Shown one piece after another: positions 18,701-26,209 of a DNA stretch of 37,945 bases. How positions within the stretch are numbered: position 1 is the first letter of the stretch; each line of letters starts with the position of its first letter. This DNA comes from Thermoproteota archaeon (GTDB lineage: Archaea > Thermoproteota > Bathyarchaeia > Bathyarchaeales > Bathycorpusculaceae), in the NCBI GenBank assembly GCA_012513715.1, contig JAAZBP010000084.1:1-37945 (forward strand), given 5' to 3'. Both the position numbers and the translations under genes were made by a program. The notes under the pieces were generated by a model. That model searched no databases, was not told the origin of the DNA, and saw only the letters and a program-made list of their open reading frames with translations.

Positions 18701-20089
18701 AAGTTTACGTTCTTCATCTAGACAAGCATCACGGTTTTCAGGTAGACTTGTAATAACATGTGATATACATTGGGAAGTTCCTTTGTATTTAGTGCAACTT
18801 ACTTTGGCGCTTACAATCGAGATTACATCCAACATGTAGTCCCATTCAATGAAGAGGTAAACGCGAATCATGCCGTCTGGACTATAAAGTAACGCTGAAT
18901 CTAATCCAGCTACTGGGCTATCTTCGGGTAGAGTGCCGTAACCTGATCCTATTAACCAAGGCATCCAGCGGCTTCTACTTGCGTAGGGACTTCCAGGTCT
19001 AATACCGCCAAGCATATATTGAGCACGTTGAACCAGCCAATCTATTTTTGACCCTATTATAGGGTCAGTTGCCAGTTCATTTGCTTTAGCTATATCTCTT
19101 GCAGGCAAAGTTTTGTAGAGGTAAGGACGTAAGTCAACTGTGTCAACCACATATTTGATTTTGGCTAAATCTTCAAGCGACTTTAAACCGTGGTTAAGCA
19201 GTGCATTCTGTTCGCCCCTGCTTAGATTAAGCAAAGCTATATTTTCCTTTTCTATCGCTTCAATTATGCAACATTCATTATAGCCGCAGTTGTCACAGCT
19301 CCAGCAGAGTTGATAAACAATTTCGTCTAGCGGAGTATGACGTATGCGGTTTAATTCGCCTTTTTCAGCTAATAAACGCTCTACATCTTGAAGTAAAGGT
19401 GTAAGTTTAAATTTCGGAAGGGCCTCGGCTTCAAGACTTTCTAGAGGGGTTTCTCGATTTATTACACCCCCTTCTAAATCAACTTGTGCAGCCAACTGAC
19501 CTAACTCTTTAGATAGTAACAGCACATAAATTGCCACCTGAATACGATGGGCTGTTTGTTCTTTCCACGAAGACTTTAACTCGAAAATTCTAACTTTAAC
19601 TTTACCGTCTTTTAACGGCCAAACAGCTATCAGGTCTGCTATTCCTTTAACAGCCCAAACACCGATTTTACCCTTCATAGGAACCTGATACACTAAAATC
19701 GGACGATTATCTACTTGTTCACCTGCAGCGATTTGAGATTGAATAACATAGTAGAGGTGGTTTACCGAGTCTTTTGCTTTCTCCCATCCGTCTTTACTAT
19801 GTTGTTTTGGATCATAACGGGTGAAATCGAGATAAGTGGAGGCTTTTTCTTTAAGTTGTAAAACTTTTTTTTCTTCGAGTGCTTTACCTGTGCCGTAGAG
19901 TAGAGGACTAATGGGTTTAAAAGCGCCAAACCGAGTGGTTTTCCGTACTTCTTTACCTTGAAATTTTAACTTGAAGAATCGTGGGCAACAGTTGAAGTGA
20001 ATGTACTCTGCTAGTCCTGACGCAGTTAAAGACCCTTCTTCAACTTGTTCTTCATCTAAATCGTCGATAACGAAATATTCTTCAGTCAA
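15752..20089 (-). CDS. Nuclease-helicase fusion: Fe-S Cas4/RecB-like nuclease plus Dna2/Upf1-type SF1 helicase
   Basis: About 1,445 residues. Residue numbers use a GTG at 20098, but GAGGTG six bases before the TTG at 20089 makes that the better start. Residues 24-280 form a Cas4/RecB-like PD-(D/E)XK nuclease: KGIADLIAVW (Asp155), IFELKSS (Glu173, Lys175), a later Gln187, and an Fe-S-type cysteine set (Cys38; Cys265, 268, 271, 276/277). The C-terminal third is an SF1 helicase: Walker A GPPGTGKT (980-987), DEAS (1132-1135), GDHRQLPP, VERYQGGEAD (about 1330) and NVAISRMKKK. The middle, about 400-600, resembles the RNase H-like region of TM0106/YprB-type proteins but appears to lack the first acidic pair. 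By family it would process DNA ends or flaps; repair and defence are both possible. No other defence gene is adjacent. Confidence 0.9.
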   Translation of the reverse strand: MTEEYFVIDDLDEEQVEEGSLTASGLAEYIHFNCCPRFFKLKFQGKEVRKTTRFGAFKPISPLLYGTGKALEEKKVLQLKEKASTYLDFTRYDPKQHSKDGWEKAKDSVNHLYYVIQSQIAAGEQVDNRPILVYQVPMKGKIGVWAVKGIADLIAVWPLKDGKVKVRIFELKSSWKEQTAHRIQVAIYVLLLSKELGQLAAQVDLEGGVINRETPLESLEAEALPKFKLTPLLQDVERLLAEKGELNRIRHTPLDEIVYQLCWSCDNCGYNECCIIEAIEKENIALLNLSRGEQNALLNHGLKSLEDLAKIKYVVDTVDLRPYLYKTLPARDIAKANELATDPIIGSKIDWLVQRAQYMLGGIRPGSPYASRSRWMPWLIGSGYGTLPEDSPVAGLDSALLYSPDGMIRVYLFIEWDYMLDVISIVSAKVSCTKYKGTSQCISHVITSLPENRDACLDEERKLLESFFKDLTCVIGEVAYEIGSPDEAPIHLYFFTRWERDALMKAVCRHRSMITAQAVRDLLGLRQAIDQPMFSIIQDEVAYRKALRYHSYGLLPLLEQACYFDHKQWAVKREDGSTVDLSTIFRDGFFNYSLPYHKNPRGSISFIKDGVADGYYPARARFGDQLPIEYIWGAKGRLDNFSQVTGPAKIQLEKRKWCDYNRKTRRITDEELNLMGKKICIALECIERSLTIRNRRLGKKPIAIPKISEFSLGPATLERSCREFLDLEYFSKRQELYQHYAMLPYQRVASGRSLIFQCTSVVANEEEFLVYGRLIYEGIGLPKTECVANACRVKGSDNSSSGDWMVVTELRRNDQDQFEELERRSPSEVEKSARAIVENVNVPKLEITLKVVCWPRGRGSKYSSWHNLPTTDPEKAKNKYMQLFEVDRYYILDEIADDIISDRAAKSLDYAGSNVLYLLLADYLAGKTGGSMHTALTKTNAASFLEWIEHRAHKPKAEQKRLIERVFAADPIVMLQGPPGTGKTETLQLAVLAHVAAHSVNSHCRVLMVAPTHKAIQEFVVKLARCWREYTSQGGKDLKDLQIYRVLSSRVSSAQCIEGVKYINYNENQETVEELANCLVNQTTLTGEVLSSYPMILCLTPPGLYGLMKKIGEKDPPWGSGFFDLLVVDEASMMRVPELILSGSFLSKDSQILVAGDHRQLPPIVAHNWEKEDRRTLEETASFLSAMDFLRLLRQEDLGIERIKRDFGVDIPAVRLCESHRCHQVVAEFLREWVYEKDKIDFHSDQLETLAPIKTETEGLNIALAPENVFVLIVHDEAKSFQSNPTEVQIVEALVRNSLSESIGIITPHNAQKGLLKNKLIDYKGLRVDTVERYQGGEADLIIISSTVSDPDYVRTESEFLLNLNRINVAISRMKKKLIIVASRSIFEFMPQDARDYDKALLWRGISATVGFTADSKPKWAGDISDFLGQQTASVGIEIYVKSEK

Positions 20090-20307
20090 ATATTCCACCT
20101 CACACTCGAGTCCAGCATTCCTCTTAAACTAACATTGAGATTATTGTATTTACCGTCAATTAACCTAAAAATCATATTTAACAAGATTTTTTAAAAAAAT
20201 AATTTTTGGAATGCTCATTTTTGATTTAATAGTTGTTCAAAACGAAATTAAATAAAAATCAAAAAATGAGTCCAATTGCAGTCTTGGTTAACAAACTACC
20301 AAAAAAA

Positions 20308-21435
20308 TTACTTAATCCCAGCTTTACTGTTGTGTAATTCAGATATTTTGATAATTGTTTCTTTATAGATTTGGATGGCATTAAGGTAATCGCTTATTTT
20401 AATGTGTTCGTCGAGTGTGTGATCAAGGTGTGAATCACCAGGACCATAGGTTACAATTGGCAAATTCATAGAATTACCTAAGATGTTCATGTCACCTGTG
20501 CCTGTTTTACGTAACAAAGTAGCTGGTTGATTGAGCACTTTTCTAACTGCTGACGACATAACATGAACTAAAGGTAAAGATTTGTTGGCTTCAAAAGGTT
20601 CAACAGTATCTAAAACTGAGGCTTTAACATTAACATTAGGGTGGACTTTCTGGTAGTTTGCTATTATTTTCATCATTTTGTCATAAACTTGTGTTGTCGT
20701 AAATTGTATTGGAACACGGACGTCAAGGTTCATTTCAGCCTCAAAAGGAATAACAGAGTTTCCTCTGCCCCCAATCATTCGTACTAGACATGCAGTAATT
20801 GCGGTAAAAGGAGTTTCTTGGGGTTCAATAGAAGGATAAGTACAAGCTGCTTTGATTGTTTCCCAGAGTTGATATGCTTTCTCTAAAGCGTTATCATAAA
20901 GCCAAGGAGTCGAAGAGTGACCAGTTTCAGTTTTAACTACAATTTTAAGTTGAATTTGTCCTTTGTAACCGATGGTTATGTTTTCGACACCGCTCGGTTC
21001 GCCGAATATTGCGTAATCTGCTTTGATTCCTTGTGTAATCAAATGGCGAACACCCTTACTAGTTGCCTCTTCCTCTACGACGCTGGCAACCAAAATTTTA
21101 CCTTTAAAGTTAGGTTCCTTTGATGCTTCAAGTGCAGCCATAACCATGGAAGCTAAGGGCCCTTTCGCGTCTACTGCGCCGCGAGCATAAATTTTACCTT
21201 CCTCTATTCTAAGCGGCATGTGGCCGGCTACAGTGTCCATATGACCACACAGTAAAATTACAGGTTCTCCTTCTCCGACAACCCCAATGACGTTTCCTAT
21301 CATGTCTATTCCGACTTCAAAACCCATCCGTTTCATTTCAAGGGCTAAAAAATTGGCTATGTCTTGTTCTTTGCCGGATGGACTATAAATGCCCAATAGG
21401 TTAGTTAGAAATCGTACTGCTGCTTGCTCGTCCAT
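20308..21435 (-). CDS. lysK: [LysW]-lysine/[LysW]-ornithine hydrolase
   Basis: Zinc peptidase of the M20/ArgE-DapE family that frees ornithine or lysine from the LysW carrier. Seen: LLSIYSPSG-type opening (LLGIYSPSGKEQD), LLCGHMDTV with the metal His and Asp, EEEATSKGVRHL with the general-base Glu pair, EPSGVENITIGYKGQ, and GTGDMNILG near the end. The frame opens at 21459, but GGAGGAAG lies nine bases before an in-frame ATG at 21435, so the protein starts MDEQAAVRF (375 residues). It still overlaps the end of the aminotransferase by 35 bases. It is last in the LysW operon. Whether it acts on ornithine, lysine or both cannot be told from sequence alone. Confidence 0.93.
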   Translation of the reverse strand: MDEQAAVRFLTNLLGIYSPSGKEQDIANFLALEMKRMGFEVGIDMIGNVIGVVGEGEPVILLCGHMDTVAGHMPLRIEEGKIYARGAVDAKGPLASMVMAALEASKEPNFKGKILVASVVEEEATSKGVRHLITQGIKADYAIFGEPSGVENITIGYKGQIQLKIVVKTETGHSSTPWLYDNALEKAYQLWETIKAACTYPSIEPQETPFTAITACLVRMIGGRGNSVIPFEAEMNLDVRVPIQFTTTQVYDKMMKIIANYQKVHPNVNVKASVLDTVEPFEANKSLPLVHVMSSAVRKVLNQPATLLRKTGTGDMNILGNSMNLPIVTYGPGDSHLDHTLDEHIKISDYLNAIQIYKETIIKISELHNSKAGIK

Positions 21436-22615
21436 TACTTTCTTCCTCCAAAGCCGCATCTAAAGCGGTTATTGCTACATCTATTTGTTGTTTAGTTATA
21501 ACTAGAGGCGGTAGTAACCGAATAACTGTTCTTCCAGCATCCAATACTAATACACCTTTAGCTATCGTCTTCATGAGCACGCCATAAACATCGTAGCGGA
21601 GCTCCATCCCCAGCATTAAGCCTAAACCGCGGATTTCCTTTACAATTTTATGTTTAGAACATAATTCTTCAAGACGTGTCTTGAAGTAGGCACCGTTTGC
21701 AACTGCATTATCTGCTAGTTTTTCTTGTATCAGAACATCAATCGCAGCGCAACCAGCTGCACAAACAAGAGGACTACCACTGAAAGTTGTTGAGTGTTCA
21801 CCAGTCTTAAAAGCTGACATTATATCCTCTCTGGCGATTGTGATTCCGATAGGTAACCCGCCGGCGAATGGTTTAGCTAAACACATGACATCAGGAGTCA
21901 CATTCCAGTTTTGACATGCAAACAGTTTTCCTGTTCGTCCAAAGCTTGATTGCACTTCATCAAAAATCAAAAGAATACCTTTTTCATTGCAGATTTCGCG
22001 GACTTCCGGAAGATAACCGTTTGGTGGCACACGTACTCCTCCTTCACCACGAATAGGCTCCATTATTACGGCTGCTGTCTTATCGGTTATAGCTTCACGT
22101 ATTTTGTCGGGGTTATCTGGAGCAACATGTTTGATGTCGGGTATAAGTGGCTGAAATGGTTCACGGTATTTTTTATCCCAAGTTAAAGATAAGGCACCCA
22201 TAGTTTTACCGTGGAATGCCCCCATTAAACCGATTATTTCAGTTTTACCTGTGGCTTTACGGGCTAGTTTTATTGCGCATTCAACTGTTTCCGCTCCGCT
22301 GTTAGAGAGAAAAGCTTTGTCTAAACCTTTAGGGGTTATTCTGACAAGTTTTTCTATAAATTCTGCTCGTTTATCATTGTAATAGCAACTGTGACAGGTT
22401 ATTAGATTTTCAACTTGAGCTTTCAAGGCTTCAACAATTTTTGGGTGACAATGACCAAGGGCTGCTACACCGTAGCTGCTGGCGCAGTCAATGTATTCTT
22501 TACCGTTAATATCCCACAGTAAAGCACCTTTACCGTGAGTAAGAACAAGTGGTTTTTTAGAGAAAACGTTAGCTAAGTTGCGATTTTCGATAGCCATAAT
22601 TTCTTGGTCATTCAC
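21401..22615 (-). CDS. lysJ: [LysW]-aminoadipate/glutamate-semialdehyde aminotransferase
   Basis: Class III PLP aminotransferase (ArgD/LysJ group) that aminates the carrier-bound semialdehyde. Typical segments are ECAIKLARKATGKTEII, FHGKTMGALSLT, LIFDEVQSSFGRTGKLFA (Asp contacts the PLP ring) and CLAKPFAGGLPIG with the Schiff-base lysine. 404 residues is normal. The frame starts with GTG at 22615, overlapping the kinase stop by eight bases; an ATG six codons later (22597) is an alternative, and neither has a strong ribosome site, which suggests translational coupling. It sits between lysZ and lysK. Confidence 0.95.
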   Translation of the reverse strand: MNDQEIMAIENRNLANVFSKKPLVLTHGKGALLWDINGKEYIDCASSYGVAALGHCHPKIVEALKAQVENLITCHSCYYNDKRAEFIEKLVRITPKGLDKAFLSNSGAETVECAIKLARKATGKTEIIGLMGAFHGKTMGALSLTWDKKYREPFQPLIPDIKHVAPDNPDKIREAITDKTAAVIMEPIRGEGGVRVPPNGYLPEVREICNEKGILLIFDEVQSSFGRTGKLFACQNWNVTPDVMCLAKPFAGGLPIGITIAREDIMSAFKTGEHSTTFSGSPLVCAAGCAAIDVLIQEKLADNAVANGAYFKTRLEELCSKHKIVKEIRGLGLMLGMELRYDVYGVLMKTIAKGVLVLDAGRTVIRLLPPLVITKQQIDVAITALDAALEEESNGRASSSTISN

Positions 22616-23426
22616 TAGTAATCACAGTACCTGTTTGATGATTAAGAACAGAAGATATAGGTTTTTTTGCAGTGCCTGAAGTTACAAGGACTTCTTTAAC
22701 ACCTTGATTTAGAGCCTCAAGACCTGCATGAACTTTAGTGCTCATTCCGCCGCCAATTTTATTTAGAACCTCTTTAACTTCAGTAGCAGCGATTTTTGGT
22801 ACACATTGTCCTTTAAGCATTAAACCTTCTACGTCAGTAAGTAAAATCAGTTTGTCTGCTTTTAATGCACCTGCAATTATTGCTGCAGTACGGTCACCGT
22901 CAACGTTAAGCGGTTCATAGTCTTGGCTTATCGCGATAGGCGTCACAATTGGCACATAACCATTAGTTATCAACATCGTCAGTAGTTCAGTGTTTACTTG
23001 GGTGATTTTGCCTGTATAACCACCGTCAATAACTTTTTTTCGGCCTCTTTCATCGACAGCTATTAATCGGGTTTTACGTTCAGCTTTAAGAGTCATTGCG
23101 TCTAGACCGCTTAAACCTACTGTTGGAATCCCTTGGCGCTGTAAAGCTAATACGATTTGTTTGTTAATTTTACCTGCCATAACCATTGTGTAGATTTCTA
23201 TGGTTTCTTTGTCTGTGTAACGACTTCGAAAGCCGTCAGGTGACATAATGAATTTTTGTTCTTTGCCTAGTTTAGATGCGATTTCAGTTACTTCTACTCC
23301 ACCGCCGTGGACCAGGACAATTTTGTGTTGATTTAAGATTTCTTTAAGGTCACTAACTAGGTCAGCTGATGCGCCTTCTTTTAGAATACTACCGCCCATT
23401 TTAATTACTAACAACATCGTTATCAC
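22608..23426 (-). CDS. lysZ: [LysW]-aminoadipate/glutamate kinase
   Basis: Amino-acid kinase of the ArgB/LysZ group that phosphorylates the side-chain carboxylate of the carrier-bound substrate. Seen: VIKMGGSILKEG at the start, LVHGGGVEVTEIA, the NVDGDRTAAIIAGALKADKLILLTDVEGL nucleotide region and GGGMSTKVHAGLEAL near the end. 272 residues is normal. The first start is a GTG (23426) overlapping the argC TGA. An ATG three codons on (23417) is preceded by GTGAT and may be the real one. It shares the overlapping operon structure of its neighbours. Confidence 0.95.
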   Translation of the reverse strand: MITMLLVIKMGGSILKEGASADLVSDLKEILNQHKIVLVHGGGVEVTEIASKLGKEQKFIMSPDGFRSRYTDKETIEIYTMVMAGKINKQIVLALQRQGIPTVGLSGLDAMTLKAERKTRLIAVDERGRKKVIDGGYTGKITQVNTELLTMLITNGYVPIVTPIAISQDYEPLNVDGDRTAAIIAGALKADKLILLTDVEGLMLKGQCVPKIAATEVKEVLNKIGGGMSTKVHAGLEALNQGVKEVLVTSGTAKKPISSVLNHQTGTVITSE

Positions 23427-24478
23427 ATCGGATGGAATCCAGTGCTCTTAATACCGGTGGTTTCGTCTATGTCCATAAGTAAGTTAAGACATTGCACACC
23501 TTGCCCTGCGGCACCTTTTACCATGTTGTCAATTGCGGAGAAAATTAAGAGACGATTTACTCGCTCGTCTATTTCGAAGCCGATGTCGCAGAAGTTTGTG
23601 CCTAAAGTTATTTTGGGGTCTGGAAGTTGATATGGTCCTTTCTGGTATTTCACTAAGCGAATAAAGGGTTCAGTTCCATACATTCCGCGAAGAGCTTTCC
23701 AGAGGTCTTTGTTGGTCAAAGGTTGCTTGGGGAAAACATGAATTGTAGAGAGAATTCCGCGTACCATATTTACTGCATGTGGTGTGAAGCCAATTTTAAC
23801 AGGTTCATCACTTAACGCAGTTAATTCTTGTTCAACCTCTGCTGTGTGCCGGTGACCCACAACTTGGTATGGACGAACTCCACCGGAACGTTCAGGATGA
23901 TGAGAAGCAAGAGTAGCTTTGCTTCCGCCTCCTGAACTTCCAACTTTGAGGTCTACAATTATTTTGTTATTTTCCACTAAACCATCTTTTATTATTGGTG
24001 CTAAGCCTAAAATTGCGCTTGTCGCCATACAGCCTGGACAAGCAACTAAGTTAGCCTGCTTGATTTCTTCACGGTGAAGCTCAGGTAAACCATACACTGC
24101 TTCTTTAAGCATCTCGGGATGAGCATGAGACCAACCATAGTATAGGTCATAATCACTTGGATTTTTAAGTCTAAAATCTGCACTCATATCAATTACTTTT
24201 AGACCTGCTTCTAAGAGTTTAGGCACTAAATTTACTGAGCCGCCATGCGGAGTTGCAGTGAAAACTAAATCACAGTTCTTCTGCAATTCATCCATGTCCT
24301 GTGGAACAAACTTCAGTTGTGTTAGACCCCGCAGATTTGGATGTATATTGAAAATGAATTCTCCTGCACTTTGACGGGAAGTAACCATAGTTACTTCAAC
24401 TTGAGGGTGCATAAGAAGCAAACGTAAAAGTTCACTTCCCACATATCCTGAACCTCCTATTATTCCGATTCTCATCAT
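23423..24478 (-). CDS. lysY: [LysW]-aminoadipate/glutamyl-phosphate reductase
   Basis: NADPH-dependent reductase of the ArgC/LysY group. The Rossmann motif GIIGGSGYVGSELLRL opens the protein. The catalytic cysteine lies in VACPGCMATSAILGL (about residue 148), and VGSSGGGSKA and HRHTAEVEQEL are family segments, the latter with the active-site His. 351 residues is normal. GAGGAAAAAAG precedes tandem ATGs. It follows lysX by 24 bases and overlaps lysZ. Confidence 0.96.
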   Translation of the reverse strand: MMRIGIIGGSGYVGSELLRLLLMHPQVEVTMVTSRQSAGEFIFNIHPNLRGLTQLKFVPQDMDELQKNCDLVFTATPHGGSVNLVPKLLEAGLKVIDMSADFRLKNPSDYDLYYGWSHAHPEMLKEAVYGLPELHREEIKQANLVACPGCMATSAILGLAPIIKDGLVENNKIIVDLKVGSSGGGSKATLASHHPERSGGVRPYQVVGHRHTAEVEQELTALSDEPVKIGFTPHAVNMVRGILSTIHVFPKQPLTNKDLWKALRGMYGTEPFIRLVKYQKGPYQLPDPKITLGTNFCDIGFEIDERVNRLLIFSAIDNMVKGAAGQGVQCLNLLMDIDETTGIKSTGFHPM

Positions 24479-24502
24479 ATCTTTTTTCCTCTTATTGTTT
24501 AG

Positions 24503-25687
24503 TTAATTTCCAATCAGGCTTTGAGCGCCTTTCAACAAGGGTACTGCAAGGTTAAATCCGGTTGCGAGCCGAGTGTTCTCCCAGAATTCTGGGCATGAAT
24601 TTGACTCGTGAAATACTAGGACATTCTTATTATCATCCAAGTTTTCTTCTATTATATTTGTGATGTTTTGGTATGCAACAGAATTTTTATACGTTGCAAA
24701 AGCTTCTTCGAGTTTACTGTTCCACATTTGGAAATCTGTTAGTCGTTTTTCATCCTGCTTGATTTTTTGAACGGGTAGAAACCCTTGAGCGGCTAAATCC
24801 AGTTGAGATTTAAGGTGGGCTTCGTCAACATTTGTATTATCTTTAACGTTAACCATTGCATCAAGAGCAAAAATCCAAGCGTCACTCCCTTCTCCGAGTA
24901 TGTTACCACATTTTACAGATAGATTCTGAACACTTAATGGTAATTTTGCGTGAAAAACTAGGTTGCCGAGAAAAGTGTTTGTTCGGAAGTCTTTGAAACC
25001 TGCGCGGACCATCGCAGTATCGTGGCAAACAGGGAGTTTACCCTTCTCTTTTGATACGATTATGCGTAAATCATAGAACCATTTATGGATTAGTTCCTGC
25101 CCAACCACACCAATAGGATTAATTATAGTTGGTTTTATTTCTTTTATGTTGGTTTCGAGTTCTTCGCGGTTTTTTGATAGCATTATCATTTTGCCGTGTG
25201 TTCCAGAATCAGCTTTTAGGACGACTCCATCCTTGAGTGAAAGTTCTTTTTCAAGAAGGTCAGCGATGTCTTTTTCATTGTTGATTTCTTTGCCATTTTT
25301 CATTATGTCTGTTGCGTCGCAAGGCACGAAAACGGTTTTCGGGATAGGTATGTTTTGTTTGTTGAAGTTAAGTAATGTTCGGAGTTTACTGTAGCAGATA
25401 AACTCGACTTTTGAGGTGTTTAATGTTTTTTTGCCCAAAGATTCCATTAGGTAGGAAGCTTGTAGACGTCGGTTTTTGCTCTGTGCACGGTTAAGAACAA
25501 CTTCAACATCCTGAAAGGTTTTTGTATAGTCTTTACCTTTTGTTGTAGCGCTGAAACCATCTTTAGATATGGATAAGGCGATTTTTCGGAAAGGAAGATA
25601 TATCAGGTTTATTCCGAGTTGTTGGGCAGTAAGTTTGATGCCGTTTTCGTCGCTTTCAGAGCGTTCATATAAAAGTGCAATACTCAT
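24503..25687 (-). CDS. lysX: LysW ligase (LysX/ArgX-type ATP-grasp) with an extra C-terminal insertion
   Basis: ATP-grasp ligase that would attach glutamate or 2-aminoadipate to the C-terminal Glu of LysW. The family plan is visible: LNRAQSKNRRLQASYLMESLG, VVLKADSGTHGKMIML, FYDLRIIVSKEKG, the metal-site region ALDAMVN (near 274-280) and the closing ESNSCPEFWENTRLATGF (361-378). Typical LysX proteins are about 280 residues; this one has 394. The excess is a block at about 279-356 (VDEAHLKSQLDLAAQGF to IIEENLDDNKN) inserted between the last two metal-ligand segments. Identity rests on the ATP-grasp pattern plus its place directly after lysW and before lysY. Substrate choice (glutamate versus aminoadipate) is not decided. 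Confidence 0.85.
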   Translation of the reverse strand: MSIALLYERSESDENGIKLTAQQLGINLIYLPFRKIALSISKDGFSATTKGKDYTKTFQDVEVVLNRAQSKNRRLQASYLMESLGKKTLNTSKVEFICYSKLRTLLNFNKQNIPIPKTVFVPCDATDIMKNGKEINNEKDIADLLEKELSLKDGVVLKADSGTHGKMIMLSKNREELETNIKEIKPTIINPIGVVGQELIHKWFYDLRIIVSKEKGKLPVCHDTAMVRAGFKDFRTNTFLGNLVFHAKLPLSVQNLSVKCGNILGEGSDAWIFALDAMVNVKDNTNVDEAHLKSQLDLAAQGFLPVQKIKQDEKRLTDFQMWNSKLEEAFATYKNSVAYQNITNIIEENLDDNKNVLVFHESNSCPEFWENTRLATGFNLAVPLLKGAQSLIGN

Positions 25688-25727
25688 CGCCTTCAGCGCC
25701 CGTGAAAAATTTTCTAAAAGAGTGGAT

Positions 25728-25736
25728 TAATATAAA
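25728..25736 (-). promoter_or_regulatory. Possible internal TATA box before lysX
   Basis: Minus-strand TTTATATTA in the 71-base gap between lysW and lysX, about 41 bases before the lysX ATG. It could let the enzymes be expressed separately from the carrier. In AT-rich DNA this is a weak call. Confidence 0.25.
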
Positions 25737-25758
25737 GTAGGAAGTTAGTTGATACTGT

Positions 25759-25974
25759 TTATTCGCCCCAGTCTTCGCCTTCAATAGTTAATTCTTGAAG
25801 GTCTACGCATCCGCTTTGGATTTGTTTGACTTCGAGTTCAAGTCCGCAACTAGGACAACTTAGGATTTCTCCTTTTTCTATATCTTTTGGAATGTCGAGT
25901 TCTGCATCACAGTCTGGGCATTTTGCTTTGATGATAGCATTCATCTCTTCGGGTTGATTTGCTTGTTTAATCAT
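25759..25974 (-). CDS. lysW: LysW-type amino-group carrier protein
   Basis: Small acidic carrier (71 residues) to whose C-terminal glutamate the substrate is linked. Two CxxC pairs form the zinc ribbon (Cys 19/22 in KCPDCDAELD and Cys 40/43 in SCPSCGLELE). The protein ends GEDWGE, the hallmark tail of LysW. Family members are about 55 residues, so the start may be the ATG ten codons on (25944, MNAIIKAKCPDC). The predicted transcript start near 26005 allows either. It heads the operon lysW-lysX-lysY-lysZ-lysJ-lysK. With argG, argH and carAB in the window, at least the arginine branch must be served. Lysine as well is possible, as in archaea where this set is bifunctional. Confidence 0.93.
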   Translation of the reverse strand: MIKQANQPEEMNAIIKAKCPDCDAELDIPKDIEKGEILSCPSCGLELEVKQIQSGCVDLQELTIEGEDWGE

Positions 25975-26025
25975 TTTTTCGTCACATTATTTTTTCTTAG
26001 GAAATGTCATTGTGAGTATTTCGGG

Positions 26026-26087
26026 TATCTTTTAAACATTGTGACTTATTTGTTACAACTTAAACTTTTAATGTTCTATTTGATGCA
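26026..26087 (-). promoter_or_regulatory. lysW operon promoter/operator, matching the argG promoter
   Basis: Minus-strand TATA box GTTTAAAAGATA (26037-26026), 63 bases before the lysW ATG. Directly upstream lies a near-perfect dyad TTGTGAC-TTATTT-GTTACAA (26039-26058; six of seven pairs) and then TTTTAATGT and ATTTGATGCA. The whole block 26030-26087 aligns without gaps with 7468-7525 before argG (44 of 58). The dyad touches the TATA box, a position suited to repression. Confidence 0.75.
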
Positions 26088-26129
26088 AACAAAAAATCAC
26101 CACATACAATCACGGAGAAACTAAAGACA

Positions 26130-26170
26130 ACGGAAAACGAAGTTTTTAACCAACTTATATACGGAAAACG
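26130..26170 (+). promoter_or_regulatory. Promoter of the Lrp-type regulator with flanking direct repeat
   Basis: A clear TATA box CTTATATACG (26154-26163) lies 47-56 bases before the ATG at 26210, giving a leader of about 25 bases. A ten-base direct repeat ACGGAAAACG occurs at 26130-26139 and 26161-26170, one copy upstream and one overlapping the TATA edge, 31 bases apart (three helical turns). It is a candidate autoregulatory site. Confidence 0.55.
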
Positions 26171-26209
26171 TTAAATTTTTCCAAATCGTTAACTGATTAG
26201 GCGAGAAGA

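Noticed and set aside
15752-20089. Cas4 of a CRISPR system
   Set aside because: The Cas4-like nuclease is only one domain of a helicase fusion, and there is no repeat array or other cas gene in the window.
21436-21459. Upstream ATG that would lengthen LysK by eight residues
   Set aside because: GGAGGAAG sits between this ATG and the ATG at 21435, at correct distance only for the latter; the extra residues are not family-like.
26083-26124. A 13-codon ORF with two adjacent Arg codons upstream of the Lrp gene, like an attenuation leader peptide
   Set aside because: It overlaps the conserved operator block shared with the argG promoter, has no ribosome site, and the clear TATA box for the Lrp gene lies downstream of it.
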